Source: Natronorubrum halophilum
GTDB lineage: Archaea; Halobacteriota; Halobacteria; Halobacteriales; Natrialbaceae
Length of the DNA stretch: 64,000 bases
Direction: 5' to 3'
Assembly: GCF_003670115.1 (NCBI RefSeq)
Contig: NZ_QQTY01000002.1
Location: forward strand, 682,001-746,000
Part shown: positions 63,104 to 64,000 of the stretch, piece by piece
Layout of the letters: each line of letters starts with the position of its first letter
Position numbering within the stretch: position 1 is the first letter of the stretch
The notes under the pieces: generated by a model
What the model was told of the DNA's origin: nothing
Seen by the model: only the letters and a program-made list of their open reading frames with translations
The model's database searches: none
Position numbers and translations under genes: made by a program

Positions 63104-63960
63104 TCAGTGGGGTCTCCCTCGGTTGGTTCTTCGGTCGCGTCGTCGTCGATACGTTCGTCGGTATCGGTCGGCTCGGTACGACTCGCACGCTCGTCGGTAC
63201 CGTTCCCGTCCGGCTGCCACTGACGGGCCGCGTCTCTGTACAGCGACTCGAATTCGTCGGCGTCGGCGTCGGCGATCGCCGCGGCGGCGTCGGCGACCGC
63301 GTCGGCTCCCCCGAACGTCCGCTGGATATCGGCGTAGACGCGCGGCGTTCCCTCGGTCATTTTCTCGGCCAGCGCCCCGAGTCCCTTGTAGATCGGCGTC
63401 TCGAATCCCTCCGGCACCGACTCCGCGGCGAGGGCGAACGAGAGGACGGCGGCGTGGGTCGCCGCCTGAACCGTCTCCATCGACTCGTCGTGTTCCGCCG
63501 CCGTCGTCTCGAGACAGTCGTTGCCCCGGGCCGCGAACTGCTCGAGCAACGCGTCGATCGTCGGCCCCGCCTCGTCGCGGACGACGGCGATCGAGCCGGG
63601 CGCTCGTTCGGGCGCGAAGAGCGGGTGGAGGCTCGCTCGCTCGAGGCCCGGTGCGTGTTCCGCCATCGCCTCGAGCGGGGGTTCCATCACGCCCGAGACG
63701 TCGACGATCGCTCGTTCGGCCCGGTCGGCGTGGTCGGCGATCGCGTCGACCACGTAGGGCATCGGTACGGCGAGACAGACGACGTCGTAGCTGTCTTCGC
63801 CTTCGAGGGCGGCGGTTCCGGCGTCGCCCCCGACTGCGCCGGCTGCCGTGGTTGCGGCGTCGGCATCCACGTCGGCGAACGCGACCGTGGCGTCCGTGGC
63901 TCGGCCGAACCACGTCCCCATCGATCCCGCGCCGACGATCAGTACGTCCATCGACGTCAT
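63100..63960 (-). CDS. tyrA: Prephenate dehydrogenase
   Basis: This 286-residue protein has VLIVGAGSMGTWFGRA (dinucleotide fold GxGxxG), VVCLAVPMPYVVDAIADHAD, IVDVSGVMEPPLEAMAEHAPGLERASLHPLFAPE and the LSFALAAESVPEGF helix region. It oxidises prephenate to hydroxyphenylpyruvate in tyrosine synthesis. Its acidic C-terminal tail is disordered. The ATGA overlap with the methyltransferase gene is at 63100-63103. An alternative Met is at residue 4. Confidence 0.85.
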   Translation of the reverse strand: MTSMDVLIVGAGSMGTWFGRATDATVAFADVDADAATTAAGAVGGDAGTAALEGEDSYDVVCLAVPMPYVVDAIADHADRAERAIVDVSGVMEPPLEAMAEHAPGLERASLHPLFAPERAPGSIAVVRDEAGPTIDALLEQFAARGNDCLETTAAEHDESMETVQAATHAAVLSFALAAESVPEGFETPIYKGLGALAEKMTEGTPRVYADIQRTFGGADAVADAAAAIADADADEFESLYRDAARQWQPDGNGTDERASRTEPTDTDERIDDDATEEPTEGDPTE

Positions 63961-64000
63961 CTACCCCCCGGCGTTGCAAAAGGCGTTCGATCGCCCCGAC

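Noticed and set aside
61364-63223. Long plus-strand frame (about 619 codons) opposite the Rsm22-like gene
   Set aside because: Repeated Val/Arg/Gly/Glu stretches; no domain; antisense to a well-supported gene.
1-64000. CRISPR array or insertion sequence
   Set aside because: No regularly spaced repeats and no transposase-like protein were seen in either strand.

Overview
This window is chromosomal DNA from a halophilic archaeon (class Halobacteria). The evidence is the high-GC codon use with acidic proteins, many twin-arginine (Tat) lipoproteins, haloarchaea-specific families (HalOD1, DUF7344-type winged helices, bacterio-opsin-activator-type HTH), archaeal ribosomal proteins eS1 and uS15 with KEOPS subunit Pcc1, preQ0/archaeosine genes, a tRNA-Gln with a bulge-helix-bulge intron, and TATA boxes 22-35 nt upstream of start codons (mostly leaderless genes). 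The genus cannot be fixed from sequence alone.

Layout. 1-18.4 kb: a cell-surface polysaccharide/glycoconjugate locus with an asparagine-synthase-like protein, two NodB-type deacetylase relatives, an M14-like hydrolase, an ATP-grasp protein, two GT2 glycosyltransferases, a flippase, a parallel beta-helix protein, an HTH regulator, an alkaline-phosphatase-superfamily enzyme and a phosphoglucosamine/phosphomannose mutase. 18.7-26 kb: a DUF7344-type regulator, intron-containing tRNA-Gln(TTG), an HNH nuclease, ribH-aspC, a stand-alone EF-1alpha, and purK-purE. 26.2-36.8 kb: an 11-gene complex I operon (nuoA-B-CD-H-I-J1-J2-K-L-M-N) without the NADH input module. 36.8-47.4 kb: a TrkA-N/DHH protein, a CBS-ParB protein, an SDR-like protein, queD-queE-queC, a PQQ-type propeller, an iron alcohol dehydrogenase, a CARDB repeat protein and a ring-cleaving dioxygenase. 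47.5-50.3 kb: rps15 - degenerate DHH protein - pcc1 - rps3ae, tightly overlapped.

50.8-58.1 kb, directly downstream of tRNA-Ala(GGC), is an accessory island with many decaying genes: a zinc-finger protein lacking one cysteine, a DUF7845-like pseudogene read in three frames, a truncated DUF7692-like gene, a VapBC-like pair whose toxin lacks the first catalytic Asp motif, a pilin with a stop codon at its signal-peptidase site beside an intact paralogue, and two fragments of one protein family flanking a response regulator. 58.9-64 kb returns to ordinary chromosome: a HalOD1 protein, a DUF1328 membrane protein, a winged helix, a SelW/Rdx protein, surE, an Rsm22-like methyltransferase and tyrA.

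I found no CRISPR array, insertion sequence or rRNA. I see no clearly new multi-gene system. The most unusual features are the tRNA-Ala-linked gene graveyard, the apparently catalytically dead deacetylase coupled to a glycosyltransferase through a 22-codon ORF, and the isolated EF-1alpha.
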